Source of the DNA: Psychrobacter sp. I-STPA6b | Lineage (GTDB): Bacteria; Pseudomonadota; Gammaproteobacteria; Pseudomonadales; Moraxellaceae | Length of the DNA stretch: 64,000 bases | NCBI RefSeq assembly: GCF_020662265.1 | Contig: NZ_VEWM01000057.1 | Location: 124,001 to 188,000 of the forward strand | Direction of reading: 5' to 3' | In this document: piece after piece, positions 36,210 to 46,329 of the stretch | How the letters are laid out: each line of letters begins with the position of its first letter | How positions within the stretch are numbered: the first letter of the stretch is position 1 | Made by a program: the position numbers and the translations under genes | Notes under the pieces: model-generated | Told to the model about the DNA's origin: nothing | The model's input: only the letters and a program-made list of their open reading frames with translations | Database searches by the model: none

Positions 36210-37745
36210 CTACCCTTCTTGAACACCAGTCATATCAACAGGTGTATCAGAAATAACTTGGACACCAGATGATTGGGACTTTGCCATATCATTACGTTGT
36301 TGTTGCAAATAATCTAGATATGCCTCATTAATCTGACCTGTAATATAGCACCCATTAAACACCGCACAATCAAAGCCTTCTACTCGACTATGTTTGGTAT
36401 CTTTGACTGCTTCTATCAAGTCATCAAGGTCTTGGAAAATCAAACGATCTGCACCAATAATTTCTCTTACCTCTTCATCACTATGACCAGAAGCAATCAG
36501 CTCACTACGCGCAGGCATATCAATACCATACACATTGGGGAATTTTACTGGAGGTGCTGCGCTGGCAAAAAATACCTTTTTGGCACCTGCATCTCGTGCC
36601 ATTTGGATAATTTCATGACAAGTTGTTCCTCGAACAATTGAGTCATCAACCAACAAGACATTCTTATTTTTAAATTCTAACGGTACAGCATTCAGCTTTT
36701 GTCGCACTGATTTTTTACGTTGTTGCTGTCCGGGCATAATAAATGTCCGACCGATATAACGATTCTTCATAAATCCTTCACGATACTTGACATTTAGCTG
36801 TAGCGCCAACTCCATAGCCGAAGTTCGAGACGTATCTGGAATAGGGATGACCACATCAATATCATGTTCTTCTCCCCACTCATTTAATATTTTTTGTGCC
36901 AGTTTTTCTCCCATTCTTAGACGGGCTTTATACACAGAAATATTATCCATAATCGAATCAGGACGAGCAAAGTAGACATACTCAAATATACAAGGTGTAT
37001 ATTCTTTTGGCTCAATACACTGATAAGTATGAAGCTGGTTATCCAAATCAATGTAAATGGCTTCACCTGGCTTAATATCACGAACAATACTAAAGCCAGC
37101 ACCTGTCAATGCAACTGACTCAGATGCCACCATATACTCTGTGCCACCATTATCAGCCAGCCTTTCACCAAAGATTAAAGGACGGATACCATTGGGGTCA
37201 CGAAATGCAATCAATCCATGCCCTGTAATCATAGCAACAACCGCATATGCACCTTCAAGACGCTGATACATTGAGCCAATCGCAGTAAAGATATCCTGTG
37301 GTGTTGGGCTAGTTTTACCAAGATTTTGCATTTCATGTGCTAACACATTAAGCAAAACTTCTGAATCCGAGCTGGTATTTAAATGTCGCAAATCATCTTG
37401 ATACAACTCTTTTGCTAATACCTCTGCATTAGTCAAGTTACCATTATGCGCCAACGTAATACCATAAGGAGAGTTTACATAAAAAGGCTGCGCTTCAGCA
37501 CTACTGGAAGTACCTGCTGTTGGGTAGCGAACATGCCCAATACCAAACTCTCCAATTAAACGCATCATATGCCGTGTCATAAAGACATCACGCACCATGC
37601 CATTATCTTTTCGTAAAAACAGGCGACCATCTTTCATTGTCACAATACCAGCTGCATCTTGCCCGCGATGCTGTAACACAGTCAAAGCATCATACAATAG
37701 CTGATTTACTGGTCCATGAGCTGCAACGCCAACGACTCCACACAT
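36210..37745 (-). CDS. purF: Amidophosphoribosyltransferase
   Basis: PurF makes phosphoribosylamine from PRPP and glutamine, the first step of purine synthesis. The 511-residue protein begins MCGVVGV, whose Cys2 becomes the N-terminal glutaminase nucleophile. That fixes the start at 37745 and rules out the GTG at 37790. Further motifs are [28 protein letters not shown], and the PRPP-binding [22 protein letters not shown] lies 7-8 bases before the ATG. It follows cvpA by 143 bp, the classical cvpA-purF arrangement. Confidence 0.96.
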   Translation of the reverse strand: MCGVVGVAAHGPVNQLLYDALTVLQHRGQDAAGIVTMKDGRLFLRKDNGMVRDVFMTRHMMRLIGEFGIGHVRYPTAGTSSSAEAQPFYVNSPYGITLAHNGNLTNAEVLAKELYQDDLRHLNTSSDSEVLLNVLAHEMQNLGKTSPTPQDIFTAIGSMYQRLEGAYAVVAMITGHGLIAFRDPNGIRPLIFGERLADNGGTEYMVASESVALTGAGFSIVRDIKPGEAIYIDLDNQLHTYQCIEPKEYTPCIFEYVYFARPDSIMDNISVYKARLRMGEKLAQKILNEWGEEHDIDVVIPIPDTSRTSAMELALQLNVKYREGFMKNRYIGRTFIMPGQQQRKKSVRQKLNAVPLEFKNKNVLLVDDSIVRGTTCHEIIQMARDAGAKKVFFASAAPPVKFPNVYGIDMPARSELIASGHSDEEVREIIGADRLIFQDLDDLIEAVKDTKHSRVEGFDCAVFNGCYITGQINEAYLDYLQQQRNDMAKSQSSGVQVISDTPVDMTGVQEG

Positions 37746-37888
37746 AAATAATTCCCAATAGGATAGACATAAAAAAAGGACAGTTTTCACTGACCATACA
37801 TTAAGTAAATCAAATCACTCTCAAAACAACAAAGCTCAGCTTAAAGAAATGGCAACAACCTACGCATAAACATATGATAATTTAATGA

Positions 37889-38386
37889 TTATGGATGGTT
37901 TAACTGTTGCCAAGCATCACCCAAAACTTCAGTAGCCAACTGTCTTGCTAAGGGGGCATAAGGCATTAATTCTTGAGCTAAATAAGATTCCTGCCACGTT
38001 GCTGTCTGTACTAAGACTGGAGATAACACACTCAGTAAAACTAAGACCACCAATAAATTTTTAGCCACACCAGCAATGGCACCAGCCATTTTATCCAATA
38101 TTCCAAGCTTTAAGCTATTAATTGCGCTACTAGCAATAAATCCGATGAGGTGAATCATCACCATAACAACCAAAACGACGACTAAAAAACCCAATGCTGT
38201 TTGTAATACAGGCGAATCCACAATAGATGACATTTGTGGTGCAACATCATCTGCCAAACGCGTCGCTGCTACAAGTGCAATGAACCAGCCAACCAGCCCA
38301 ATCATGGTTTTAATAAACCCAAGCTGAAAGCCTCTCCATAATCCTATTAATGCCAATAGAGCGATTATCAAATCAAAAATACTCAT
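37889..38386 (-). CDS. cvpA: CvpA family membrane protein
   Basis: This 165-residue inner-membrane protein has about four hydrophobic helices. The family is named for colicin V production in E. coli and has been linked to envelope stress tolerance; its molecular role is unclear. Typical features are FDLIIALLALIGLWRGFQLGF at the start and the conserved LGILDKMAGAIAGVAKNLL. GAGGAAA precedes the ATG. Its place directly upstream of purF is conserved in many proteobacteria. Confidence 0.9.
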   Translation of the reverse strand: MSIFDLIIALLALIGLWRGFQLGFIKTMIGLVGWFIALVAATRLADDVAPQMSSIVDSPVLQTALGFLVVVLVVMVMIHLIGFIASSAINSLKLGILDKMAGAIAGVAKNLLVVLVLLSVLSPVLVQTATWQESYLAQELMPYAPLARQLATEVLGDAWQQLNHP

Positions 38387-38482
38387 CAGATTTCCTCGCT
38401 CATCTTGCTATCTATTCTTTGTATGTAAACTGTATGAATCATAAATCAATAGTTTATACAGTCAAGGCTCTTACAGTTCCTA

Positions 38483-39520
38483 CTACAGCTCTTCTTGTAG
38501 CTGATAATAATCACCAATTGCATCAACACAATGACGTACTAAACTAGGTCCACTATAAACTAGTCCAGAATATAGCTGAACCAACGTCGCTCCTGCTTTG
38601 ATTTTTCTAACAGCACCATCCGCCTTATCAATCCCACCAACACCAATTAACGCCACCTGATCACCCAATCTTTCAGCAAACTGAGCTAAAATTTGAGTAC
38701 TACTATGGATAATCGGACGACCTGATAACCCTCCTGTCTCATTACCATAAGGAAGATCTTCCACACCAATCCGACTTAATGTCGTATTCGTTGCAATCAA
38801 GCCATCAATCTCAAAATCTAATAACTGCTGAGCAATAAAGTCAACTTGTGCCTCTTCTAAGTCAGGGGCAACTTTTAACACCAAAGGTACATAAAATCCG
38901 TAGCTGGTCGCTAATTGCTGATGTTTATTAACAATGGTATCTAACAGTTGTGTTAAGGCTGTACCACTTTGTAGATCACGTAGATTCTTTGTGTTTGGAG
39001 AGGAAATGTTGATGGTAATATAGGAGGCATGTGGATAAACACGTTCAAGGCAATAAACATAATCATCGGCAGCATTTTCTACAGGGGTCACAGCATTTTT
39101 ACCGATATTAATGCCTATATTACCTTGATACTGGCAATTTTGAATATTATGAATGAGATGATCAACGCCTAAGTTATTAAATCCCATGCGATTAATGATG
39201 GCATTTGCTTGCTTAATGCGAAACATTCTAGGCTTTTCATTACCATGTTGTGGTTTTGGTGTTACTGTTCCTACTTCAATAAAGCCAAAACCTAACTCTG
39301 CTAATGCGTCGATATAGTCACCATTTTTATCCAAACCGGCAGCTAATCCAACAGGATTAGAAAACTGAAGCCCCATACATTCCACAGGCAATACAGGCTG
39401 ATCATATAACAGCCCCAAACTACGAGCTTTATGAGCTTTATCTAGTATAGACAGCGTTATCTCATGCGCACGTTCAGGGTCAAGGCTAAATAAAAAGGGA
39501 CGTAATAGAGCATAAGCCAT
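38483..39520 (-). CDS. pyrD: Dihydroorotate dehydrogenase (quinone)
   Basis: PyrD oxidises dihydroorotate to orotate in pyrimidine synthesis and passes electrons to quinone, so it is a membrane-associated class 2 enzyme. It shows the N-terminal amphipathic helix with [48 protein letters not shown], the catalytic serine loop [14 protein letters not shown], and the FMN-binding GVGGI and [13 protein letters not shown]. The ATG at 39520 (345 residues) gives the usual N-terminus. An upstream TTG at 39532 would add four residues. Confidence 0.96.
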   Translation of the reverse strand: MAYALLRPFLFSLDPERAHEITLSILDKAHKARSLGLLYDQPVLPVECMGLQFSNPVGLAAGLDKNGDYIDALAELGFGFIEVGTVTPKPQHGNEKPRMFRIKQANAIINRMGFNNLGVDHLIHNIQNCQYQGNIGINIGKNAVTPVENAADDYVYCLERVYPHASYITINISSPNTKNLRDLQSGTALTQLLDTIVNKHQQLATSYGFYVPLVLKVAPDLEEAQVDFIAQQLLDFEIDGLIATNTTLSRIGVEDLPYGNETGGLSGRPIIHSSTQILAQFAERLGDQVALIGVGGIDKADGAVRKIKAGATLVQLYSGLVYSGPSLVRHCVDAIGDYYQLQEEL

Positions 39521-39725
39521 AACAAAGTACAAACCTTTTTTAAATACAACATAAAAAATAACAGCAACAACACATCTTTCAGATTATAACAGTTCTACCC
39601 TATAGAAAAAACTCTCTGATAAGAGTCTACTGAACATAGGTAGATTATTTATCAATGAGATATGAACAAGTTCCTTAATATTACGTCAGGTAAACTTAGC
39701 CAATGGTTAACCAATAGATAGTGTT

Positions 39726-40235
39726 CTAGAGAACAGGACGACCATCATTTAAAGCAATCCAACCTTTAACAATACGATATAAATACCAAATACAACTAAA
39801 GATAATTAACAATACCCCAGAAACACCAAATATCATTGAACCATACACACCTTCCACACTATCTGCAAAAACACTGACGCCCAACGTACCTACCCCAACC
39901 ACAAAAGCAGTAATAGCAAAACAACTCATAATAAAGCTGTACCAAAAAGTTTTAATTTGCCAATCAAAATGGCTTGCTAACCAACTATAGCGTGCTTCTT
40001 TACGGCGGGCATAATTCATAATAATAGGAACAATGATTAACAACCCTGCAGAAAAAAAGCTCAAAATATACAGCAGATAAGTCAAATGATTATAAAAAAC
40101 CAGCCGTCTCTCTTCTTCTTGACTGAGTGTAACTGGAGTTCTTGATTGCAGTGATGACATCGCATTTTGAGAGAAGGTTGACTGTGTGGAAGACGACTGC
40201 TTTATATTATCATAAGCCATATAAAAACCACTCAT
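39726..40235 (-). CDS. Small integral membrane protein (DUF4870-like)
   Basis: The 169-residue protein has a Ser/Gln-rich N-terminus of about 40 residues and then four hydrophobic segments (about 50-72, 92-116, 125-148 near its end, and the WYLYRIVKG region). The order NHLTYLLYILSFFSAGLLII, Arg/Lys loop, WQIKTFWYS, then YRIVKGWIALNDGRP matches the DUF4870-like membrane family. Its function is unknown. A second ATG five codons in is possible. It lies between pyrD and gspM. Confidence 0.8.
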   Translation of the reverse strand: MSGFYMAYDNIKQSSSTQSTFSQNAMSSLQSRTPVTLSQEEERRLVFYNHLTYLLYILSFFSAGLLIIVPIIMNYARRKEARYSWLASHFDWQIKTFWYSFIMSCFAITAFVVGVGTLGVSVFADSVEGVYGSMIFGVSGVLLIIFSCIWYLYRIVKGWIALNDGRPVL

Positions 40236-40311
40236 TACAAATGACAGGGAGTTTATATACAGTATAACTTCATATAGTATTGATATATGTAGATATTTAC
40301 GTATAAATATA

Positions 40312-40890
40312 TTAACGCGTAACAGTAACTTGTACCTGTATACTTTTATCTACAGGATTTTGTTGCATATTTAACCGTGAAAGTGATAAACCTTTTTTAA
40401 CTAACGCATCTAGTGCATTGCTAATAACAGCTTGATTATTATGAATAAAGCTTAGTTGTACACCATCACCCACTGCCAATACCTGAGGGTTATTAATCCC
40501 TGCCTGAGAAAGTTGCTGCTTCACTTCAACATCAAGAGTCTGTCCAGCTTCTAAACTAGCCTCACTATTAATGTTACCTGCCTGCCCACGCAACCAGAAA
40601 TAATCACTCACTGCTGCTTGATAGGAAGCCTGCTGTGTATTTGCTTGCCGATTAAGTTCGTAACCACCATAGCCACCCACAACCAATAATAAAAAGATAG
40701 CTAAAAACATTAAAGCCAGTTGATCACGAGAAGGAAGTGCTTGCCAACGTTGTTGCAATTGATTGCCATATTGTTGCCATGCACTGGATGTTTTAGCTAC
40801 ACCTGTTTTTATACCATTCTCATCTTGGGATGCCAAAGAAGACTTTTTCTTCTTTATAAATGATAAGGGTGATGAGGGCTTTTTTATCAT
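40312..40890 (-). CDS. gspM: Type II secretion system protein GspM
   Basis: GspM is a bitopic inner-membrane protein that, with GspL, links the assembly ATPase GspE to the periplasmic pseudopilus. The 192-residue protein has a basic cytoplasmic N-terminus of about 65 residues, the WQALPSRDQLALMFLAIFLLL helix, and a small periplasmic ferredoxin-like domain with LDVEVKQQLSQAGI and LSLSRLNMQQ. It follows gspL, but a repeat element (40979-41074) has separated the two. No other gsp gene is in the window. Confidence 0.85.
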   Translation of the reverse strand: MIKKPSSPLSFIKKKKSSLASQDENGIKTGVAKTSSAWQQYGNQLQQRWQALPSRDQLALMFLAIFLLLVVGGYGGYELNRQANTQQASYQAAVSDYFWLRGQAGNINSEASLEAGQTLDVEVKQQLSQAGINNPQVLAVGDGVQLSFIHNNQAVISNALDALVKKGLSLSRLNMQQNPVDKSIQVQVTVTR

Positions 40891-40978
40891 AAAATTAGAT
40901 CACTTATCAGCATACTGGTCACAAATTACTATATGAAACTTTTAAAATGTATAACTCTATCCATAGTGGGTTGGGTAC

Positions 40979-41074
40979 TAGGGTCTGTTAAATATTGACC
41001 TTGGTAGAATAAGTTTAAAATGTTTACTTATTATAAATACCAAACTTAACACAATAGATACTTAACGGCCACTA
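40979..41074. repeat. MITE-like element at the gspL-gspM junction (96 bp)
   Basis: The left end is TAGGGTCTGTTAAATAT. The right end read in reverse is TAGTGGCCGTTAAGTAT, matching 13 of 17 bases. The right TA and G overlap the gspL stop codon (41072-41074). The interior has diverged from the other copies. Confidence 0.55.
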
Positions 41075-42397
41075 AGATATACCAGAGTTTTTAGTTGTAT
41101 CCACAACACCTAAAGGTAGCATCAACTCACCAATCACACCATCCTCTCCTTGAGCCTGCGGTGTGACACTACCTAAATTCGCATTAATGCCTTGCTCTGC
41201 CAATGTAGTCACTAAGGCATCTAATGCTTCTCGCCGTTGACTTAACAAAGTTAGACGAATTGCTCCATCATCCCATGATAAATTCTGCGCAGACATACCC
41301 GACTGTTTAATTAAAGGAGCAATACGACTTAACACACCTAACTGCGATGTATCTGTCGTTTGTGCTGGCAGTAGTCTTGGCTCGACTTGAGCTATCAATG
41401 TAGTGCGTGAATTTAGAGGCTCATTATTGAACCAGTAAGCATACTGTTCTGCTGTCTTCTCTTGAGTAGACACAGTTGCTTGTTGATATTGGTACCACTG
41501 GAAAGCATCAGCACTCATTTGCAATACCCCTGCAAATAAAGCCACAAAAACTGTTGCTTTAAGATAAGGAGATAGTATTTGTTGGCGTTGCTTTTCTACC
41601 ATATTCAGTGCATGTCGCTCTGGATACTCCAATGGTACAGGAGATTCTGTGCTAATATGAATCAGAGCATTGCTCTGATTCAATATCGTTGCAAGCTCCA
41701 CAGAAGATTGTACGACAGGCTGATTCTCTGGTGCAGACTGTTCTTCTGTTGTTACCATTGTTGTGGAAACCATTTGTAACTGTTGCACACTACTAATCAG
41801 TTGTTGATTATCTGCAGGAGTAATTAAGGTTAGCTCATCTAATGCTGGTAACTCATTTAACTGAGAAGATAATAATGGCAAATAGCTGACTGCCATACCA
41901 CAAGCTACAGACGTACGCAGCAGCGTTGTGTCATCGTCATGATAAATAACTACTTGACTGCCTTCTCTAACCTCAGGAATTGGTAATAAAATAAAATCTG
42001 GAAGAATTGCCTGTACAGTAACATCTGCTAAAGTCGCACTTTGTTGCCACTGCTCTATTTGAGAACTTGCCAGTGCATATAAATAGTGCTGGCTAGGTGT
42101 TGATAATATCTTAACGTGTAGCTGCTCTACAGCTGACAAGGAAATATCTTCAAACAAATACTGTTGACCAGATGTACCCAACTGTTTTAACTGTGCAACG
42201 CTTAACTCAGACTCCACACTTAACACTGACTGAGTCGGAATATATAAGCAAACAACCTTATCTGATATATTATTATCATTATAAAACGACCGTAATGCCT
42301 GCCAGTCACTGAGCCACTGCCACGTTTTTTGCGCCGCCACCCAGACTCGCAAGCTTCCATTTTTATTAGGCTGCGTGGCTAGCCAAATATGTTGCAC
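41072..42397 (-). CDS. gspL: Type II secretion system protein GspL
   Basis: GspL binds the GspE ATPase in the cytoplasm through an actin-like domain and reaches the periplasm through one helix. The 441-residue protein has the cytoplasmic domain at 1-270, a membrane helix near 280-298 (ATVFVALFAGVLQ) and a periplasmic domain with GVLSRIAPLIKQSG and QNLSWDDGAIRLTL. Translation begins at GTG (42397) with AGGAA 9 bases upstream. Its TAG stop coincides with the end of a repeat element, so the last few residues may have been reshaped by the insertion. Confidence 0.87.
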   Translation of the reverse strand: MQHIWLATQPNKNGSLRVWVAAQKTWQWLSDWQALRSFYNDNNISDKVVCLYIPTQSVLSVESELSVAQLKQLGTSGQQYLFEDISLSAVEQLHVKILSTPSQHYLYALASSQIEQWQQSATLADVTVQAILPDFILLPIPEVREGSQVVIYHDDDTTLLRTSVACGMAVSYLPLLSSQLNELPALDELTLITPADNQQLISSVQQLQMVSTTMVTTEEQSAPENQPVVQSSVELATILNQSNALIHISTESPVPLEYPERHALNMVEKQRQQILSPYLKATVFVALFAGVLQMSADAFQWYQYQQATVSTQEKTAEQYAYWFNNEPLNSRTTLIAQVEPRLLPAQTTDTSQLGVLSRIAPLIKQSGMSAQNLSWDDGAIRLTLLSQRREALDALVTTLAEQGINANLGSVTPQAQGEDGVIGELMLPLGVVDTTKNSGIS

Positions 42398-42531
42398 TGA
42401 TGTGATTCCTTAGCTAAAAATGATAAGAGTATGATAATAATAAAATATCGTTAATGGTAGCAAAAGAGTAAATATCTAAACAGCTGTATAATAAAATCTT
42501 ACGAAGCTAATAAATATTAAGAAAGCACTTA

Positions 42532-42987
42532 TTATGGTTGTGTTGGTACAAAACGATCAATCTCTTGCCCCATATCTGCTGCCAGTATTTCCATTTCAAA
42601 TACACGTGCTTCTGCCAGTGCATAAGACTCAGCATGAGTGGCTGTTACTAATGCTGCCATTTTTGCAACAATAGGCATATGACACACAACCAATACACAT
42701 TCTGCAGAGACATCACCCAAATGTCGCAATGCACTCATAGCATTATCTGCTGGCGTGATATCGGCATAAGTTTGTATCTCAACCTCTGGTGCTAGCTGTG
42801 TAAACTTAGCCAAAGTCTGTTGCGCCCTATCATATGGACTAACAATAAATAAGTCAGGCTGATATTTCTGCATAATATATTGGGCCGTTTGTTGTGCCTG
42901 TTGTTGTCCAAACGCTGTTAACTGTCTTGTCTTATCATTCTGCTGATAATCTTCAGCCTGCCCATGACGTACTAAAATTAACTTCAT
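42532..42987 (-). CDS. sixA: Phosphohistidine phosphatase SixA
   Basis: SixA removes phosphate from histidine residues of phosphocarrier domains (ArcB, or nitrogen PTS proteins in E. coli). The 151-residue histidine phosphatase has the catalytic LVRHGQAE at residues 5-12, SPYDRAQQT, and the second histidine in VCHMP. Length is typical of the small SixA branch. The ribosome binding site AAGGGGG is strong. It lies 41 bp downstream of gpsA on the same strand, an arrangement that suggests co-transcription. Confidence 0.92.
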   Translation of the reverse strand: MKLILVRHGQAEDYQQNDKTRQLTAFGQQQAQQTAQYIMQKYQPDLFIVSPYDRAQQTLAKFTQLAPEVEIQTYADITPADNAMSALRHLGDVSAECVLVVCHMPIVAKMAALVTATHAESYALAEARVFEMEILAADMGQEIDRFVPTQP

Positions 42988-43028
42988 AGAACCCCCTTTA
43001 GTAGCTATCCACCTTAACTTATCATCTA

Positions 43029-44303
43029 TTATTGCTGCTCTTGATTGATGGTTTGATTATTGGTACTTGTTGTTGCCAGTATTTGTGCATTTAATGAGGC
43101 ATTACTTTGCTCATGTGGCATCACAAACTCAACATCACTACGGAATCCTGCTTCCATTAAGTTTAATGCTACTCCCAATGCCACTTGGTCTTCAAAGATG
43201 ACTGCATGTAGCGCATGGGTAATGGGCATATAAATACCCTCTTGACTTGCTTTTTCATGCACTTGCTGGATGGTGTTGATACCTTCGGCTGTTTGTCCCA
43301 GCTTTTTAATAGCAGACTCTAAGCTAATCCCACGCCCAAGCATATTACCAATACGATAGTTACGACTTAGCTCCGAGCTACAGGTAGCATATAAATCACC
43401 CACACCTGATAGCCCCAAAAATGTCAATGGGTTTGCACCCGATGCCATACCAAAACGGCTCATCTCTGCTAAGGCTCTTGTCAACAACATCGCTTTTGTA
43501 TTTTCACCCACATCATATGCAGCAGCCATCCCCATCGCAATGGCATAAATATTCTTTAATGCACCACCCAGCTCAACACCACGAACATCATCACTGGCAA
43601 AAATACGGAAAAAAGCACTATGTAATGCAGCTTGCACAGCATGACGAAGTGGCTCAGACTCACTGGCAATCACTGAGGCCGATGGCATGTTTTCCATAAT
43701 CTCTTTAGCTAGATTAGGACCTGACATCACACCAAAATTTACTTCAGGAAGTTCCTCAGTGATAATATCACTCATTAATGCAAACGTATCTTTTTCAATA
43801 CCTTTAGTTAATGAAATGACGGATTGCCCTGTTAATAAAGGTGCTATTTGTTGTAGTATCTCTCGAAAAGCAGAGCTGGGTACAGCAACAAATATAATAT
43901 CTTTATCTTTAATAGCCTCTGCTAAATCATGAGTAAACTTCAATCTGTCATCTAACACATGGTCTGGTAGGTATTTTTTATTCACACGTGTTTTTTGTAG
44001 GGCTTTTACTGTACGCTTTTTACGTACCCAAAGTGTCGACTGACATCCATTTTTAGCAGCCAAGTTTGCCATTGCTGTCCCAAAGCTACCCCCACCCAAA
44101 AAGGCCAAACGTAACGGCGTATGTACTGGCTTTTTGCTATTATCTTTAGCAGTTTGTGATGAGATGGTAGACTGATTATTATTTGTACCGTCTTTGCTAT
44201 TGCTATCTTTTTGTTTATTAGCTTTACTCAAAATAGATGCTTTTTCAAGAATGGCAGAAAGCAGATTACTTGAGGATTTCTCTTTATCGCTATGATTTGC
44301 CAT
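43029..44303 (-). CDS. gpsA: Glycerol-3-phosphate dehydrogenase [NAD(P)+] with extended N-terminus
   Basis: GpsA reduces dihydroxyacetone phosphate to sn-glycerol 3-phosphate for phospholipid synthesis. The core begins near residue 66 with LRLAFLGGGSFGTAMANLAA (Rossmann loop). It continues through VPSSAFREIL, the catalytic lysine in GALKNIYAIAMG, and SGVGDLYATC. At 424 residues it is some 70-80 longer than usual. The extra N-terminus is Lys/Ser/Asn/Gln-rich and probably disordered. The ATG has AAGGA at a suitable distance and no internal ATG lies near the core start, so the extension seems real. Confidence 0.93.
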   Translation of the reverse strand: MANHSDKEKSSSNLLSAILEKASILSKANKQKDSNSKDGTNNNQSTISSQTAKDNSKKPVHTPLRLAFLGGGSFGTAMANLAAKNGCQSTLWVRKKRTVKALQKTRVNKKYLPDHVLDDRLKFTHDLAEAIKDKDIIFVAVPSSAFREILQQIAPLLTGQSVISLTKGIEKDTFALMSDIITEELPEVNFGVMSGPNLAKEIMENMPSASVIASESEPLRHAVQAALHSAFFRIFASDDVRGVELGGALKNIYAIAMGMAAAYDVGENTKAMLLTRALAEMSRFGMASGANPLTFLGLSGVGDLYATCSSELSRNYRIGNMLGRGISLESAIKKLGQTAEGINTIQQVHEKASQEGIYMPITHALHAVIFEDQVALGVALNLMEAGFRSDVEFVMPHEQSNASLNAQILATTSTNNQTINQEQQ

Positions 44304-44364
44304 ATATTTTTATCCTTATTCCATCAACAATATATTCTTTTCCAAACAGATCCTACTCATCCTA

Positions 44365-44997
44365 CTATTCTTCAAAACGCAGCAATTCATCTGTATCTAT
44401 GGGATCACGTTTTGGAAAATCGCATGGACTACTGCCAGTATAAACAAAAGCAACAATATAATCATCTTCATTGACATTAAAATAAGCCTTAACTGCTGGC
44501 TCATTTGCTAATAATCCAGTACGCCAAACAGTACTAAACCCCTGTGCCTTTAATGCTAAAATTAAATTTTGTACCGCTGCACCTGCACTGAGTAACTGCT
44601 CAAACTCTGGTACTTTTTCATGCGCCTGCATCTTGGTTGTCACTGTAATAATCATTGGCGCACGCAAAGGCAGGTTATAGGTTTTTTGACGAACTTGATC
44701 ACTCAAAGTTGTTCCGTCTTCTAGTGCTTTATCTTCTGCTGCTGCCAATAACGCCTTACCCAAACGATGACGCGCATTACCTTCAGTCACGATAAATCGC
44801 CAAGGTTGCAGCTTTTTATGGTCGGGTGCTGTCATCGCACAGGCAATGGCCGCTCTTACCTGTTTATGAGTGGGGGCAGGAATGTTTAAATTACCAATAC
44901 TACGCCGTGACTTTATCCAGTTAATTAACTGCTCATCAGTGACTTTAACATTTTGTTGACCTGTCAATGTATGTTCTAGCTCAGCATCATGTGTCAT
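44365..44997 (-). CDS. Nitroreductase family protein (YdjA-like)
   Basis: This FMN-dependent oxidoreductase of 210 residues has the family's N-terminal RRSIGNLNIPAPT, the FMN-binding MTAPDHKKLQPWRFIV, the dimer segment LSAGAAVQNLILALKAQGF with TVWRTG, and the C-terminal FVYTGSSP. The short form and the APDHKKLQPW stretch point to the YdjA branch. The natural substrate is unknown. It lies 61 bp upstream of gpsA on the same strand. Confidence 0.88.
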   Translation of the reverse strand: MTHDAELEHTLTGQQNVKVTDEQLINWIKSRRSIGNLNIPAPTHKQVRAAIACAMTAPDHKKLQPWRFIVTEGNARHRLGKALLAAAEDKALEDGTTLSDQVRQKTYNLPLRAPMIITVTTKMQAHEKVPEFEQLLSAGAAVQNLILALKAQGFSTVWRTGLLANEPAVKAYFNVNEDDYIVAFVYTGSSPCDFPKRDPIDTDELLRFEE

Positions 44998-45077
44998 ACG
45001 ATACCTCTACGTTTTCATGAATTTATTTTTATGGATTTATTTCTATTGCATCATATTGGTTGTAAAGTAAAAATGAT

Positions 45078-46178
45078 TTAAGCACCTTCATCAAGGCGAT
45101 GCTCTAAGGTTAAATACTCTTCTGACTGCATTTCTAGCAGCCGAGAGCGTGTCCGTTCAATTTCAAATGCCAATTTTTCACCTTGATAAAGCTCAATAAT
45201 TGGCTGCTCAGCACGAACCAATAACTTGACTCGGCGATCATAAAACTCATCAACCAAATAAATAAACCGTCTGGTTGGGTCTCTAATATCATCATTTAAA
45301 AAGGGAACGTGGTCTACCAATACTGTACTAAAACGATTGGCTATTTCAATAAAATCTGATGCTGACCGAGGCTCCATACATAACTGTCTAAAGTCACAAA
45401 ATAACGTCGTTTCTGTACGTGCATTAATCGTAATTTGTCTGCCATTAACTTCTATTGGCTCTTTTTGGATTTTTTGACTATTTGCCAGCTCTGCAAAACG
45501 ATTTGCCAACCAGTGATGATTCTCTTTAGTTAATGGTGACTTATACAACTCCGCCTGTTGCAATACACGCAAGCGATAATCAATACCCGCATCAATATTC
45601 ATCACCTGTGTATGCTCTTTTACCTCTTTAATCGCAGGTAAAAAACGGTCTCGATGCAACCCATCTTTATATAGTCCATCTGGTGCAATATTTGATGTAG
45701 CAATCAAGGTAATACCTCGCTCAAAGAGCATGGTAAATAAATCACCCAAAATCATCGCATCAGAGACATTTGATACGAAAAACTCATCAAAACAAATAAC
45801 GGTCGCTTCTTTATGGATAATATCGGCAACTTTTTGTAATGGATCTGCTTGTCCTTGTAGCCCATTTAGCTCATGGTGTACTCGTTTCATAAAATGATGA
45901 AAGTGCATACGTAGTTTACGAGGTGTAGTCAAGGACTCAAAAAACATATCCATCATCCATGTTTTACCACGACCAACACCACCCCACATATACAGACCCT
46001 TTGGTGGCTTGGGATCTGACTTTAAAAAACTAAAAAACCCTTTTTTCTCTTCGGCATTCTCTTGTAACGTATGGTAAACCTGATCCAAATAGCTCATTGC
46101 CGCAAACTGCTGTTCATCACGTGTAAACTCACCTGAGCTGATGGCTTGTTCATATCGTTGTAACGGAGATAAATTCAT
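45078..46178 (-). CDS. zapE: Cell division protein ZapE (AFG1-like ATPase)
   Basis: ZapE is an AAA-like ATPase that joins the Z-ring under low oxygen or high temperature stress in E. coli. The 366-residue protein has the Walker A GGVGRGKTWMMD near residue 70, RMHFHHFM, Walker B VICFDEFFVSNVSDAM, sensor-1 ATSNI and the arginine-finger region LHRDRFLPAI. The C-terminal RFIYLVDEFYDRRVKL is typical. Length agrees with the family (about 375). It appears to form a single-gene unit in a minus-strand run. Confidence 0.93.
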   Translation of the reverse strand: MNLSPLQRYEQAISSGEFTRDEQQFAAMSYLDQVYHTLQENAEEKKGFFSFLKSDPKPPKGLYMWGGVGRGKTWMMDMFFESLTTPRKLRMHFHHFMKRVHHELNGLQGQADPLQKVADIIHKEATVICFDEFFVSNVSDAMILGDLFTMLFERGITLIATSNIAPDGLYKDGLHRDRFLPAIKEVKEHTQVMNIDAGIDYRLRVLQQAELYKSPLTKENHHWLANRFAELANSQKIQKEPIEVNGRQITINARTETTLFCDFRQLCMEPRSASDFIEIANRFSTVLVDHVPFLNDDIRDPTRRFIYLVDEFYDRRVKLLVRAEQPIIELYQGEKLAFEIERTRSRLLEMQSEEYLTLEHRLDEGA

Positions 46179-46329
46179 ACCTTTAGTCCAAAGTTGTTTT
46201 AAAGTCTTTTGGTTAATTAAATGTGCTTTCTTAATTGTCCAAACCTTTTTTATCAGACACTATCGTATTATCAGTGAATGTTTCATAGGCTTCATGCAAT
46301 CATTATTAGTGCTATTAACACCTGTAATA

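Noticed and set aside
39621..39640. Another MITE-like end (AAGAGTCTACTGAACAT) downstream of the small membrane protein gene
   Set aside because: The match is degenerate and no opposite end was found, so it is mentioned only as a possible fragment.
44345..44357. MITE-like end (AACAGATCCTACT) between gpsA and the nitroreductase gene
   Set aside because: Thirteen bases match the right end of the 80-305 copy, but nothing else of the element remains.
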